From NCBI RefSeq assembly GCF_027533845.1, contig NZ_JAPZVN010000001.1:558001-622000 (forward strand): a stretch of DNA of 64,000 nt, in the 5' to 3' direction. The notes beneath the pieces are model-generated. The model worked only from the letters and a program-made list of their open reading frames with translations, made no database searches and was not told the DNA's origin. Origin of the DNA: Streptomyces sp. RPT161. Lineage in GTDB: Bacteria; Actinomycetota; Actinomycetes; Streptomycetales; Streptomycetaceae. This document shows, one piece after another, positions 8,086 through 17,058 of this stretch; position 1 is the stretch's first letter; every line of letters begins with the position of its first letter. The position numbers and the translations under genes were made by a program.

Positions 8086-8670
8086 TCACTGCGAGATCAC
8101 GATGGACGCGGTGGGGAGGGTCGGCAGGTCGAAGTCCACCTGTGTGGTGGTCGCGGGCGGCGCAGGGAACTGCGCGAAGACCGGCATGGTGGCGCCGGGC
8201 TGGATGATGTCCAGCCCGGTGGAGCAAAGGCAGCGGCCCTCGGTGTCGCGCAGCACGTAGTAGCGCTTCTTACCGAGGGTGTCGACCAGGGTGGCGCCGG
8301 CCAACGAGCCGCCGTTCTTCTGGAGTTCCTCCTCGTCGCCGCGCCAGGAGCCCGCCTGGCTGAACGGCTGGCTGCCGGTGTTCTTCACGGTGCCGGTGAC
8401 GGTGACGAAGCCGCCGGTCTCCCGCTTGGCCGAGTTGATGGTCAGCACGATGCCGTCCGGCCCCTTGATGGTGGCGAGCACCTGGGTGGGATCCTGCGGC
8501 GCGGCGGGGGCACCGCTCGCGGTGCCGGCGGGACCGGTCGAGGAAGTGGCCGACGCGGTCTGGGACTTGGCGCCACCGCTGCCGCACCCGGCCAGGGCGA
8601 GGGCCAGCGCGGCGGCGAGTACCGCCGCGGTCGCACGAGAGCCGGTGCGCTTCGTCTGCCCAGTCCTCAT
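8086..8670 (-). CDS. Predicted lipoprotein in the tad operon
   Basis: 194 residues; the ATG is preceded by GAAGGAACGG. A signal peptide ends with lipobox LAGC. A Ser/Ala/Pro-rich linker leads to a beta-sandwich-like domain (IVLTINSAKRETGGFVTVTGTVKNTGSQPF) resembling the DUF4352-type or FxLYD-like domains of extracellular actinobacterial lipoproteins. The resemblance is only by pattern. The pair CLCS in the second half could form a disulphide. Position between TadG and the OmpA protein suggests a pilus accessory role. Confidence 0.82.
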   Translation of the reverse strand: MRTGQTKRTGSRATAAVLAAALALALAGCGSGGAKSQTASATSSTGPAGTASGAPAAPQDPTQVLATIKGPDGIVLTINSAKRETGGFVTVTGTVKNTGSQPFSQAGSWRGDEEELQKNGGSLAGATLVDTLGKKRYYVLRDTEGRCLCSTGLDIIQPGATMPVFAQFPAPPATTTQVDFDLPTLPTASIVISQ

Positions 8671-8704
8671 ATGCCGTTCCTTCGGTCGTCCGGTGTGTGC
8701 GGGG

Positions 8705-9412
8705 TCAGCGGGTCAGATGGACGGAGAACAGCTCCGCCGCGGACGGAAAGAGCGTGAGGTTCGACGGGTCGACCACCCAGTTCCGCCCGTCGCACAGCAG
8801 CGTTCCCGGCGACGGCGTACCGCTGGGCGACGGAGTCGGCCCCACCGGAGGGCCGGGCGGGGGCGTGGGTGTCGGGGCCGGGCTTGCCGGAGGGCTTGCC
8901 GAAGTCGTGGGCGACGCGCCCTGCCACTGGCACAGCGGCTCGATCGCGGCGGTCGCGTCGGCGTGCGCCGTCCGGCTCTCGGTACCGGGCACCACCGAGG
9001 TGCCGACGGTGTAGTTGGTCTCGACGGAGGCGGTGTAGCCGTTCAGTCCGCCGTCGGTGCGCACCAGGCGGCAGTCGGTGGTGTGCGCCTTGTTGGCGGC
9101 GGCGAAGGAGTCGGCCTGCTGGCACGGGTCGTCCCGTACGTCGAGCAACTGCCCGCCCAGCAGGGCGCCGAGGTCGTCGAGCCGCCCGGAGTGGAAGGCG
9201 GCGAGCAGCGCGTCGCGCAGTTGGGCGCGGGTGTCCTGGGCGGCGGCGAGCGCCGCGGCGTCGGCGGCGGTCTGCGCGCCGTTCCTGGTGGCCGCTGCCT
9301 GGCCGACCGCGAAGTACGCGAACGCGAGCAGGAGCAGGGCGCCGATCACCGTGAGGTAGACGGGCAGGGCCTGCCCCCGGTCGCGTCGGGCGCCGGTCGG
9401 GCCGGGCCGCAT
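8705..9412 (-). CDS. TadG-like pilus assembly protein (putative Flp pilus-assembly TadE/G-like)
   Basis: 235 residues, ATG three bases after the pilin stop (TAGGAATG). Residues ~10-45 are a membrane anchor with the Tad-type N-terminus DRGQALPVYLTVIGALLLLAFAYFA. The protein continues with AATRNGAQTAADAAALAAAQ, the typical Ala-rich helix of TadG/TadE-like proteins. An extracellular domain follows, containing at least three Cys, then a Pro/Thr/Ser-rich stretch (residues ~165-200) and a short C-terminal domain. The Pro-rich stretch suggests the C-terminus crosses the wall. Likely a minor pseudopilin or assembly factor. Confidence 0.85.
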   Translation of the reverse strand: MRPGPTGARRDRGQALPVYLTVIGALLLLAFAYFAVGQAAATRNGAQTAADAAALAAAQDTRAQLRDALLAAFHSGRLDDLGALLGGQLLDVRDDPCQQADSFAAANKAHTTDCRLVRTDGGLNGYTASVETNYTVGTSVVPGTESRTAHADATAAIEPLCQWQGASPTTSASPPASPAPTPTPPPGPPVGPTPSPSGTPSPGTLLCDGRNWVVDPSNLTLFPSAAELFSVHLTR

Positions 9413-9414
9413 TC

Positions 9415-9648
9415 CTACTTGGTGACCTTGGCGATCTCCGAGGTGATCGCGTTGTAGATGGTCTGGCCGATGTTGGTGCCCAGGATCGCGGCGACGATCA
9501 GCACCACCACGCCGATGATCCCCAGGTACTCCACCGAGGTCTGCCCCCGGTCCGAGCGGGACCTGATCGCGGCGACCGCGGTGTCCTTCCAGCCGCTGAC
9601 CCGGATCCGGGTGGCGGTGACCGCCTTGAGCCCGAGGTTCTTCGGCAC
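9415..9648 (-). CDS. flp: Flp family type IVb pilin
   Basis: 77 residues from a GTG with GAAGGGG five bases upstream. After a basic leader the type IVb sequence DRGQTSVEYLGIIGVVVLIVAAILG appears; the Glu at +5 and the hydrophobic helix are hallmarks of Flp pilins, and cleavage would fall after the Gly of DRG. The pilin is the major pilus subunit. A gap of 116 bases separates it from the response regulator and contains an imperfect hairpin around 9684-9707, so the pilin may have its own promoter or a processed, more stable mRNA. Confidence 0.9.
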   Translation of the reverse strand: MPKNLGLKAVTATRIRVSGWKDTAVAAIRSRSDRGQTSVEYLGIIGVVVLIVAAILGTNIGQTIYNAITSEIAKVTK

Positions 9649-9764
9649 GTTGACCCCTTCCAGCGACGGGTGCGACGCGCGCACGGTACGGCGCCGCGCC
9701 GGTACCGCCCAAGGGCCCTGGGGCCCAATCACGGGCCCAGCCAACGGATTTCACGCCGCCGCGG

Positions 9765-10484
9765 TCAGCCATGGCGCACCGGTCCCCGTACGGTCCCGAG
9801 CCATACGGCGATGGCCTGGCTGCGGTTGTCGGCGTGCAGTTTGGCGAAGATCCGGTTGATGTGGTTCTTCACCGTCTTCTCGCTGATGAAACAGGCCGCG
9901 GCGATCTGGTGGTTGGTCATCCCACCCGCGATCAACTCCATGACCTCTTCCTCCCGTTGGCTGAGCCCGTACTGGGCCCGGTCCACCCCGGTGCCCACCG
10001 ACTGTGCCATATCTGGTTGCAGTTGCAAAGGGGCGTATTGCGATTGCAAAGACCGCGCCGGAGTGCGCGCCCTGGCGTGGGCCATGAGCGAGGTCGCCGC
10101 CGACGTGGTCAGACAGGCACGGCCCTCGCTGATGTCCCGTACCGCGCGCACCAGTTGCTCGACGGTGAACTCGCCGTGCACCAGATAGCCGCCCGCGCCA
10201 CCGCACACCGCGGCCCGCACCACCTCGTCCTCCCGGCTGTACGTCAGCATCAGCACCGGCGCGATCGGCACCAGACGCGGTAGCGCCGCCAGGCCGTCCA
10301 GTACCGGCATCCGCACGTCGAGCAGCACCACGTCGGGCCGGTGCTCGGCCGCCGCCGCGCACGCCTGGCGGCCGTCCGCCGCCTCGGCCACCACCTCGAT
10401 GCCGTCCTGTGCCGCGAGCAGCGCCGCCAACCCGGCCCGCACCACCGGGTTGTCATCGGCGACCAGCACCCGCACCGTGCTCAT
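9765..10484 (-). CDS. NarL/LuxR-family response regulator of the pilus operon
   Basis: 239 residues. The receiver domain covers residues 1-120 with phospho-acceptor Asp56 (VVLLDVRMP) and acidic pair Asp10/Asp11. The C-terminal LuxR helix-turn-helix spans ~170-235 (LSQREEEVMELIAGGMTNHQIA). The usually invariant receiver Lys (GYLLK) is replaced by His in GGYLVHGE, which may change switching. It overlaps the kinase gene by four bases (ATGA), so the two are translated together and form a cognate pair. Location inside the tad operon implies regulation of the pilus genes. Confidence 0.93.
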   Translation of the reverse strand: MSTVRVLVADDNPVVRAGLAALLAAQDGIEVVAEAADGRQACAAAAEHRPDVVLLDVRMPVLDGLAALPRLVPIAPVLMLTYSREDEVVRAAVCGGAGGYLVHGEFTVEQLVRAVRDISEGRACLTTSAATSLMAHARARTPARSLQSQYAPLQLQPDMAQSVGTGVDRAQYGLSQREEEVMELIAGGMTNHQIAAACFISEKTVKNHINRIFAKLHADNRSQAIAVWLGTVRGPVRHG

Positions 10485-11827
10485 GGCGCCCCCCTGGGTC
10501 GTTCCGGTACCGGCGCATCCGCTGCGTCGAGCGGGAGTTCCAGCCGAACCTCGGTGCCGCCACCGGTCTCACCGGTGCCGATACGCAGCCGCGCGCCGAT
10601 CACGGCGGCTCGCTCGACCATGCCCACCACCCCGAAGTGCCCCTTGGTGCGCAGCGTTTCCAGCGTGGTACCGGGCGGCAGGCCGCGACCGTCATCGGTC
10701 ACACTGACCCGCAGAAGCAGCCGGTCCACGATGCCGACGGTCACCTCGACACGGCTGGCGCCCGAGTGCCGGTGCGCGTTCTCCAGCGCCTCGGCGACGA
10801 CGCCGAGCAGCTGGCGGGCGACCGGCCGCGGAACGGACGGCAGCGGGGCATCGCCCAACCTGTTGAGCCGGACGGGAAGTCGGGTACGGGCCCGGAAGGC
10901 GTCCAGTTGGACCGCGAGCTCGTCGGCGAGCGGCGCCGCCAACTCGTCGGGCGCGCTGCGCAGTTCGCCGAGCAGTTCCCGGGATTCGGTCGCCGCGCGG
11001 CGGGCGGCCCTGGCGATCAGCTCGGCCTGCTCGCGCACCGCGCCCGGGTCCAGCCGGTCGGCGCGGGCGGCCAGCGCCTCGGCGGCCATGGTGACGCCGT
11101 GCAGCGTCTTCGCCACCGAGTCGTGCATCTCCCGGGCCAGCCGGGCCCGTTCGGCGACAGCGGTCTCGGTGACCGCCAGCCGGTAGCGGGTCTCGGTGAG
11201 CGCCCTGGTCGCCTCGCCGAAGCCGAGCACCAGCCGTCGCAGACTCACCCCCGCCACGCCGAAGACCACGCAGAAGCCGGACAGCAGCAGCGAGTTGGCG
11301 ACCGTGGCGTGCTCGCGCACGTCGACCGAGGCGGCACCGGCCACCACCAGCACCTGGATGGTGGTGAACAGCGCCGAGCCGCGCCAGCCGTAGACCAGAC
11401 CGGCGAGCAGCGGCGTGCTGACCGTGACGTACGCCAGCGGGCTCTCGGTCGTGCCGACGGTCAGCAGCACCGCGGCGAACAGCGTGTCCACCGCCAGCAG
11501 CGCCGGATGCCGCAGCAGTAGCGGGCCGAACCGCTCCCAGTCGCGGAAGAGGACGTACGCCCCCATGAACGTGATGACCACGGCGGATCCGGCGATCCAG
11601 GCGGTCGGCCCGGGCGCCACCCCGAGCAGGGCGATCGGCGCCGCGAGGGCCAGCACGGCCAGCCGGAAGCCGAAGACCTGGCGGCACAGCGCCTGGAGGG
11701 CGGATATCTGCAACGTGATAGCAGGGTTGACCGGGGTCGCGGCCGTGCGCTCAACCGGCACGCGGGCCCGTACGCGTACCGGCCGTAACCCGCCGAAGAC
11801 CCGCACCGCTTCGCCCGATCCGGTCAT
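10481..11827 (-). CDS. Membrane sensor histidine kinase (HisKA_3 type)
   Basis: 448 residues. Five or six membrane helices occupy residues ~52-200 with short loops, so the input is probably sensed in or near the membrane. The dimerisation/phospho-acceptor helix RLAREMHDSVAKTL carries His235. The HATPase domain has the N-box-like ALENAHRHSGA and G-box DDGRGLPP, then GHFGVVGM. Its start codon overlaps the tadC stop (ATGA) and its stop overlaps the response regulator start, so the pair is built into the pilus operon. Confidence 0.93.
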   Translation of the reverse strand: MTGSGEAVRVFGGLRPVRVRARVPVERTAATPVNPAITLQISALQALCRQVFGFRLAVLALAAPIALLGVAPGPTAWIAGSAVVITFMGAYVLFRDWERFGPLLLRHPALLAVDTLFAAVLLTVGTTESPLAYVTVSTPLLAGLVYGWRGSALFTTIQVLVVAGAASVDVREHATVANSLLLSGFCVVFGVAGVSLRRLVLGFGEATRALTETRYRLAVTETAVAERARLAREMHDSVAKTLHGVTMAAEALAARADRLDPGAVREQAELIARAARRAATESRELLGELRSAPDELAAPLADELAVQLDAFRARTRLPVRLNRLGDAPLPSVPRPVARQLLGVVAEALENAHRHSGASRVEVTVGIVDRLLLRVSVTDDGRGLPPGTTLETLRTKGHFGVVGMVERAAVIGARLRIGTGETGGGTEVRLELPLDAADAPVPERPRGAP

Positions 11828-12714
11828 CTGCCCAGCACCTGTCCGAAGCTCACGTTGTTGCCCAGGAACAGCACGGCGAGCAGCAGGATCATCGTCGCCG
11901 GAACCATGAACGTGGTGATCACCACCGTTGACTTGGGCACCGCGCGGGCCGCCCGGCGGCGGGCGTTCTGCGCGTCGGTGCGGCGCATGTCCTTGGCGAT
12001 CTGGATCAACGTGTCGGCGATCGGCGCGCCCAGTTCCTCGCCCTGCTGCAGGGCGGTGGTGAACTGGGCGACCTCTTCGGAGTCGTTGCGCCTGCGCAGC
12101 TCGTCGAAGGCCTGGCGCCGGCTGACCCCCATGTCCATCTGGTGCAGGGTGATCCGGATCTCGTCGGCCCACGGCCCCTGGTAGTTGTCGGCCACCCGCT
12201 CCAGCGCCTGGCGGAAACCGAGCCCCGCGCTGACCACCACCGCGAGGACGTCGAGGAAGTCCGGAAGGGTGCGCTCGATCTCGTCCTTGCGCTGCCGGAT
12301 CGCCAGCCAGATGCCGACGTCCGTCCACCACACGCCGAACGCGAACAGCACCAGGGTGAGGATCCACTGGCCTTTGAGCAGCAGGACCAGCCCGCCGCCG
12401 AAACCCAGGAGCCCGTAGACCGCGCGCCGGGCCGCGTAGCGGTCGACGGTCAGGCCGCCGGGGTTCCCGGCGAGGTCGAGCCTGCGGCGCAGCCGGGCCA
12501 CCCGTAGCGGTCCCATCAGCCGCAGCACGGTGGGCGCGTAGCGCATGCCGAGCCGGTCGATCACCGAACCCACGGCGGTGGTGCGGGTCGCGCCCACCTC
12601 AAGGGCGAGGGCGAGGTCGTCGGGGAGCCGGGCCGAGCGGCGGTAGAGCGCGACGCCGTACCCGGCGCCCACGACGGCGAGTCCGCTCAGCGCGGCCAGC
12701 AGCAGGGCCGTCAA
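11824..12714 (-). CDS. tadC: Type II secretion F domain protein TadC
   Basis: 296 residues from a TTG; GGGAGGG at good spacing supports this start. Hydrophobic segments lie near residues 3-25, 95-140 and 265-290. The cytoplasmic F domain (LPDFLDVLAVVVSAGLGFRQALERV, LQQGEELGAPIADTLIQIAKDMR) sits between them. TadB and TadC form the inner-membrane platform that couples the TadA ATPase to pilin extrusion. Spaced 30 bases after tadB and overlapping the kinase. Confidence 0.92.
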   Translation of the reverse strand: MTALLLAALSGLAVVGAGYGVALYRRSARLPDDLALALEVGATRTTAVGSVIDRLGMRYAPTVLRLMGPLRVARLRRRLDLAGNPGGLTVDRYAARRAVYGLLGFGGGLVLLLKGQWILTLVLFAFGVWWTDVGIWLAIRQRKDEIERTLPDFLDVLAVVVSAGLGFRQALERVADNYQGPWADEIRITLHQMDMGVSRRQAFDELRRRNDSEEVAQFTTALQQGEELGAPIADTLIQIAKDMRRTDAQNARRRAARAVPKSTVVITTFMVPATMILLLAVLFLGNNVSFGQVLGR

Positions 12715-12744
12715 CGGGCCCTCCCGGCCGCTCGGTTGGGGTGC

Positions 12745-13716
12745 CTAGACATCGATCTTCGCCATCCTCCGGATCAGCAGGAATCCGACCCCGTACAGCA
12801 CCATCGACACGATCACCGCCAACTGGCCGAGGAACCGGCCGGTCATGGCGTCCAGCGAGCCGGGCGCCATCCGGTTCATCAGCAGCAACGTGCCGAGGCC
12901 GATCGCCGGCACGGCGTAGGAGGTGATGGTGACCTGGCTGAGCGTGGTGCGCACCTCACGCCGGGTCTCCTTGCGCTCCTCCAACGTCGTGGTCAGATTG
13001 CGCAGTGACTCCACCAGGGTGCCGCCCGCGCGGCTGGAAAGCACCAGTGTGGTGACGAGTACCGCCAACTCCCTTGACGGCAGGCGCTCCTTGAGGTCGT
13101 TCAGCGCGTCCTCCAGCGGATGGCCGACGGCCAGCGCGTCCGCCACCCGGGTCAGCTCCTCGCCGGCCGGGGAGTCCAGCTCGTCGGCGGCCATGCCGAT
13201 GGCGGTGCGCAGCGCCAGCCCCGCCTGGGACCCGTTGGCCAGCAGGCGGGAGAGTTCCGGCAGCTGCCCGATGAACCGTTCGATCCGCTTCTGCCGCCGC
13301 CAGGCGAGAAAGGCGTACGCGGACCACACCGCGACCGCACCGGCGATCGGCCCGAAGAACGGTGCGAGGGCCGTGGCCGCCAGCAGCCACAAGCCCACCA
13401 CCGCGGCGGCGAGGCAGAGGCTGAACTCGCCCGCGCTGACGCCGAGCCCGGTAGCGGCGAGCCGCCGCTCAAGCCACCGCCCGCCCCGGGTCCGCCGCAC
13501 GGCCGCGTCAAGCCCGGCGAACCGCACGCGCCGCGCGACAACGGCCTCTTCCTGTGCGGTGAGCCGCTCGATGACCGCCTGCCGCGCGGCCCGCCCGGCC
13601 GCCCACGCGTGCAGGCCCCACACGCCCAGCGCGCAGGCGCTCAGCGCGCACCCGAGGACCACCCATCTGATCAGGGGGGTTTGGAGGGCGGAGCCCCCCA
13701 GGGAAAGAACGCTCAT
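12745..13716 (-). CDS. tadB: Type II secretion F domain protein TadB
   Basis: 323 residues. An N-terminal membrane helix and a cytoplasmic basic stretch are followed by two more helices (~110-160). The F domain (LPELSRLLANGSQAGLALRTAIGMA) follows, then a C-terminal helical hairpin. Paired with TadC as the platform of the Tad machine. Its start overlaps the tadA stop by four bases, a typical coupling that keeps ATPase and platform in proportion. Confidence 0.92.
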   Translation of the reverse strand: MSVLSLGGSALQTPLIRWVVLGCALSACALGVWGLHAWAAGRAARQAVIERLTAQEEAVVARRVRFAGLDAAVRRTRGGRWLERRLAATGLGVSAGEFSLCLAAAVVGLWLLAATALAPFFGPIAGAVAVWSAYAFLAWRRQKRIERFIGQLPELSRLLANGSQAGLALRTAIGMAADELDSPAGEELTRVADALAVGHPLEDALNDLKERLPSRELAVLVTTLVLSSRAGGTLVESLRNLTTTLEERKETRREVRTTLSQVTITSYAVPAIGLGTLLLMNRMAPGSLDAMTGRFLGQLAVIVSMVLYGVGFLLIRRMAKIDV

Positions 13717-15056
13717 CCCTGCACGCTCCTCACCGTCAGGTGGTCCTCCGTCGTCGCGACGCCGAACGCGGGTGGGATCGCCTCACCGGCGAGGTGCAGG
13801 CGGTCCGCCACCCGCCGCGGCAGCGGGAAGTGGCTGAAGCGGCCACGGACCACCCGGTCCGCGGCCATCGGCTCGGCCTGGAAGCGGGAGACCGTCGCGA
13901 GCTGGTAGGCCTCCCGCGAGCGGGACCCCAGCATGGCGATCTCGGTGACCCGCCGCGCCCCGTCGGGGCTGCGGGTGAGCTGGACGATCACGTCCACCGC
14001 GCTGTTGATCTGGTCCCGCAGGGCCTCGAACGGGACCTTCACCTCGCTCATCGACGCCAGTGTCTGCAACCGCATCAGCGCGTCCTCCGCCGAGTTGGCG
14101 TGCACGGTGGCCAGCGAACCGTCGTGCCCGGTGGACATCGCCTGGAGCATGTCCAGTGTCTCCCCGCCACGCACCTCACCGACGATGATCCGATCCGGCC
14201 GCATCCGCAGCGAGTTGCGCACCAGGTCGCGAATGGTGATCTGGCCCTTGCCCTCCACGTTCGGCGGACGGCTCTCCAACCGGATCACATGCTCCTGCTG
14301 GAGCTGGAGCTCCGCCGCGTCCTCCACGGTGATGATCCGCTCTCCGCCCGGGATCAGCCCGGACAGCGCGTTGAGCAGCGTCGTCTTGCCCGAGCCGGTG
14401 GCGCCGGAGACGATCACGTTGAACCTGGCCCTGACCAGCCCGGACAGCAGCAGAACCATCTGCTCGTCCAGCGAGCCGAGTTCGAGCAGTTCGCCCAGCG
14501 TGTAGCTGCGCGGGAAGCGGCGAATGGTCAGGGTGGGCCCGGTCAGCGACAGCGGCGGGATGATGACGTTGACCCGCTCGCCGGACGGCAGCCGCGCGTC
14601 CACCATCGGGTTGGACTCGTCCACCCGCCGGTTGACGGTCGACACGATGCGCTCGATGGTCTGCATCAACTGCTCGGTGCTGGCGAACCGCGCGCCCACC
14701 AGCTCCACCCGCCCGGCCCGCTCCACGTAGACCTGGTCCGGGCCGTTGACCATGATCTCGGTGATGGAGGCGTCCTCCAGCAGCGGCTCCAGCACACCGA
14801 GGCCCAGCGCCTCGTCCACCACGCGCCGGATCAGCGAGGTCCGCTCCCGGGTGGACAGCACCGGCCCCTCACGGCTGATGATGTGCCCCAGCACCCGTTC
14901 GAGCCGGGACCGCCGCTCGGCCATCGCCAGCGCCGACATCTCCGCGAGGTCGATCTCCTCCAGCAGCTTCGCCCGGTAGACGGCGATGAGTTGGGCCTCC
15001 TGGTGCCGACCGCCGTTCTCCTCGGGCACCGCGATCCGGGCTCGCAGACTGCTCAT
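13713..15056 (-). CDS. tadA: Tad pilus assembly ATPase TadA/CpaF
   Basis: 447 residues, usual length. The N-terminal domain (~1-200) includes EIMVNGPDQVYVE; Walker A is GATGSGKTT at 218-226. The Asp and His boxes of secretion ATPases (IITVEDAAELQL, MRPDRIIVGEVRGGE, STGHDGSLATVHANS) are intact. It hydrolyses ATP as a hexamer to drive Flp extension. Overlaps the preceding TadE gene by four bases. Confidence 0.95.
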   Translation of the reverse strand: MSSLRARIAVPEENGGRHQEAQLIAVYRAKLLEEIDLAEMSALAMAERRSRLERVLGHIISREGPVLSTRERTSLIRRVVDEALGLGVLEPLLEDASITEIMVNGPDQVYVERAGRVELVGARFASTEQLMQTIERIVSTVNRRVDESNPMVDARLPSGERVNVIIPPLSLTGPTLTIRRFPRSYTLGELLELGSLDEQMVLLLSGLVRARFNVIVSGATGSGKTTLLNALSGLIPGGERIITVEDAAELQLQQEHVIRLESRPPNVEGKGQITIRDLVRNSLRMRPDRIIVGEVRGGETLDMLQAMSTGHDGSLATVHANSAEDALMRLQTLASMSEVKVPFEALRDQINSAVDVIVQLTRSPDGARRVTEIAMLGSRSREAYQLATVSRFQAEPMAADRVVRGRFSHFPLPRRVADRLHLAGEAIPPAFGVATTEDHLTVRSVQG

Positions 15057-15397
15057 GGCGCACCGTCCCTGGGCATGGTGGCGCTGCGCGTCACCGGACC
15101 GAACAGGCTGACCCCGGGGAACACCGACGGGATCGGGATGGTGGCGGTGGCCTGGACCGCGTCACCACCGTCCGAGACCGCGACGTGCGTGCCGCCGCGC
15201 AACCAACCGCTGACCGCCGCCGTGCCCGCGCCCGGGTCGTCGGTACGCGCCGCGGTACGGGCGGCCGTTCCGGCCTGCGTGCCCACGTAGGCGACCAGAC
15301 CCAGCTGTACGCCCGCCAGCGCGACCAGCAGCAGGATCGGCAGGAAGCCGAGGAACTCGATGGACGCCGAGCCGCGGTCCGCTCCGCGCCGCCTCAT
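15053..15397 (-). CDS. TadE-like pseudopilin (first of two)
   Basis: 114 residues. The TadE signature follows a short basic leader: DRGSASIEFLGFLPILLLVALAGVQLGLVAYVG, one membrane helix with the invariant Glu, then an Ala-rich helix (QAGTAARTAARTDDPG) and a small beta domain outside. Likely a minor pseudopilin processed by the A24 peptidase. It overlaps the neighbouring genes by four bases on both sides. Homologous in layout to the adjacent TadE gene, probably from a duplication. Confidence 0.88.
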   Translation of the reverse strand: MRRRGADRGSASIEFLGFLPILLLVALAGVQLGLVAYVGTQAGTAARTAARTDDPGAGTAAVSGWLRGGTHVAVSDGGDAVQATATIPIPSVFPGVSLFGPVTRSATMPRDGAP

Positions 15398-15768
15398 CGC
15401 CGCTGCTCCCGCGCCGCGCCGGACTCACCGTTGACGGTGAGCGCTGGAAGGTCGAGGAACCCGGGCACCAGCATCGGGACGTGCAGCACGACCCGGGCGG
15501 TCACCACGTTCGAGCCGGTGGACACCGAGGTCGTGACGCCGTCCGACCAGGCCCCCGGCAGATCCCGTTGCGCGGCGGTCTGCGGGTCGGCGCCGACGGC
15601 CGCGGCGCGGGCGGCCTCGTCGGCGGCGTTTCCAGCGAGCGTGTAGGTGTAGCCCACCAGCACGAACTGCCAGACGAGCAGCAGCACGAGGAGGATCAGC
15701 GGGGTGATGCCGAGCAGTTCCACGCTGACCTGTCCCCGGTCCGGTAACCGCGGTGCCTGGATCCTCAC
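15394..15768 (-). CDS. TadE-like pseudopilin (second of two)
   Basis: 124 residues from a GTG that overlaps the cpaE stop (GTGA). The sequence DRGQVSVELLGITPLILLVLLLVWQFVLVGYTYTLAGNAADEAARAAAVG matches the TadE pattern: processing site, Glu, one membrane helix, Ala-rich helix. The extracellular portion carries a short beta-rich domain. The larger open frame upstream belongs to cpaE read in another phase and is not part of this protein. Confidence 0.86.
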   Translation of the reverse strand: MRIQAPRLPDRGQVSVELLGITPLILLVLLLVWQFVLVGYTYTLAGNAADEAARAAAVGADPQTAAQRDLPGAWSDGVTTSVSTGSNVVTARVVLHVPMLVPGFLDLPALTVNGESGAAREQRR

Positions 15769-17051
15769 GTTCGACTCCCGCCGCTGGACGCCGTGTTGTC
15801 CGTGCCCCTGCCGATGGCGCGGCGTTCCGCGCGGCGGCCGAGCCGGTGCGGGGTGCGTTCGGCCGCCGCGGGGCCGCCGCGGCCCGCCTCGCCCACGATG
15901 CCCAGTTCGGCGGCGAGTGACCAGAGCGCCTGCTTGACGGTGCTGCGGCCGTCGAGCTCGTGCATTCGGCCGCTGTCCACCACCGACTGCAACTCCTTGA
16001 AGGCGGCCGGGACGGTGGACCTGGCGGCCCTGGTGCCGGTGATCCGCTCGATCAGCGCGGGTTGGATCTCGGTGTGCCGGGAGTACCGGTTGACCACCAC
16101 ACAGGTGTCCTGCGGCTTGCGCACCTGGAGCCGGTCCCACAGCCGCACCATGCGCTTGGCCGCCCGTACCGCGACCACATCGGGGGTGGTGACCAGCAGC
16201 GCTGTGTCGGCCGCCTCGACGGCGACCGCGCTGGCGCCGCTCAGCTGGCTGCCGCAGTCGACCACCACGACGTCGTACCGGGCGCGCAGTGCGGTGACGA
16301 TCTGCCGGGCGGCCCGGTCGGTGACCGCCTCGCCCTGTTCGCCCTCGGCGGGGCTGAGCAGCAGGGCGATCCCGCTGCTGTGGGTGAACATCGCGTCCGC
16401 CAGCACCCGTGCCGAGATGTCGTTGATCTCGGCGAGGTCGGCGATCGACCGGCGGAACCGCACGTCGAGGTAGGAGGCGATGTCCCCGGTCTGCAGGTCC
16501 ATGTCGGCCAGCGCCACCGACCTGCCGGAGGCCCGGGCGGCCAGCGCCAGTTGGACGGCGGTGACGGTGGCGCCCACTCCGCCCTTCGCTCCGGAGACGG
16601 TGACCACCGTGCCGCCGGTGAACGTCTCCTCCCCCGCGCCCAGATGACGGCGTACCCCGGTCGCCCAGGTGGCCGCGGTCTGCACCCGGGGGGCCAACTC
16701 GTCGTAGGACAGCGGCAGTGCGATCACTCCGCGCGCTCCCGCGTCCATCGCCGCCGAGTACAGCGCCGGGCCGTGGTCGGCGCACAGCAGCACCACGCCG
16801 ACGGCCGGGAAGCGCAGCGCGACCTCCCGCACCAGTTCCAGTGCCGGAACCGGGCCTATGTCCTCGTGGACCAGTACCACCTCGGGCAGTTCCTCGACGC
16901 CGGAGGCGGCCAGCGAGCCCAGGGTGTTCAGCAGCGCGGTGGAGTCGGGCACCGCAACCGCGGGTTCGGCGCCGGGCAGTTGGCTGAGCAGCGTGGCGGT
17001 GGCCCGGGCGGTGTCAGGGTCGGCGATGGCGGGGAGGATGCGCAGGTTCAT
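15765..17051 (-). CDS. cpaE: CpaE/TadZ-type ATPase, pilus localisation factor
   Basis: 428 residues from ATG at 17051 (MNLRILPAIA). The N-terminal ~130 residues form a receiver-like domain (PEVVLVHEDIGPVPALELV, ALPLSYDEL) without a typical phospho-acceptor. The C-terminal domain is a MinD/ParA-like ATPase with deviant Walker A SGAKGGVGATVT (KGGVGAT 156-162), where the second signature Lys position is Ala as in other CpaE proteins. It should recruit the Tad machine to a defined cell site. Tail residues ~395-428 are basic and low-complexity. Confidence 0.9.
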   Translation of the reverse strand: MNLRILPAIADPDTARATATLLSQLPGAEPAVAVPDSTALLNTLGSLAASGVEELPEVVLVHEDIGPVPALELVREVALRFPAVGVVLLCADHGPALYSAAMDAGARGVIALPLSYDELAPRVQTAATWATGVRRHLGAGEETFTGGTVVTVSGAKGGVGATVTAVQLALAARASGRSVALADMDLQTGDIASYLDVRFRRSIADLAEINDISARVLADAMFTHSSGIALLLSPAEGEQGEAVTDRAARQIVTALRARYDVVVVDCGSQLSGASAVAVEAADTALLVTTPDVVAVRAAKRMVRLWDRLQVRKPQDTCVVVNRYSRHTEIQPALIERITGTRAARSTVPAAFKELQSVVDSGRMHELDGRSTVKQALWSLAAELGIVGEAGRGGPAAAERTPHRLGRRAERRAIGRGTDNTASSGGSRT

Positions 17052-17058
17052 GCCGGTC

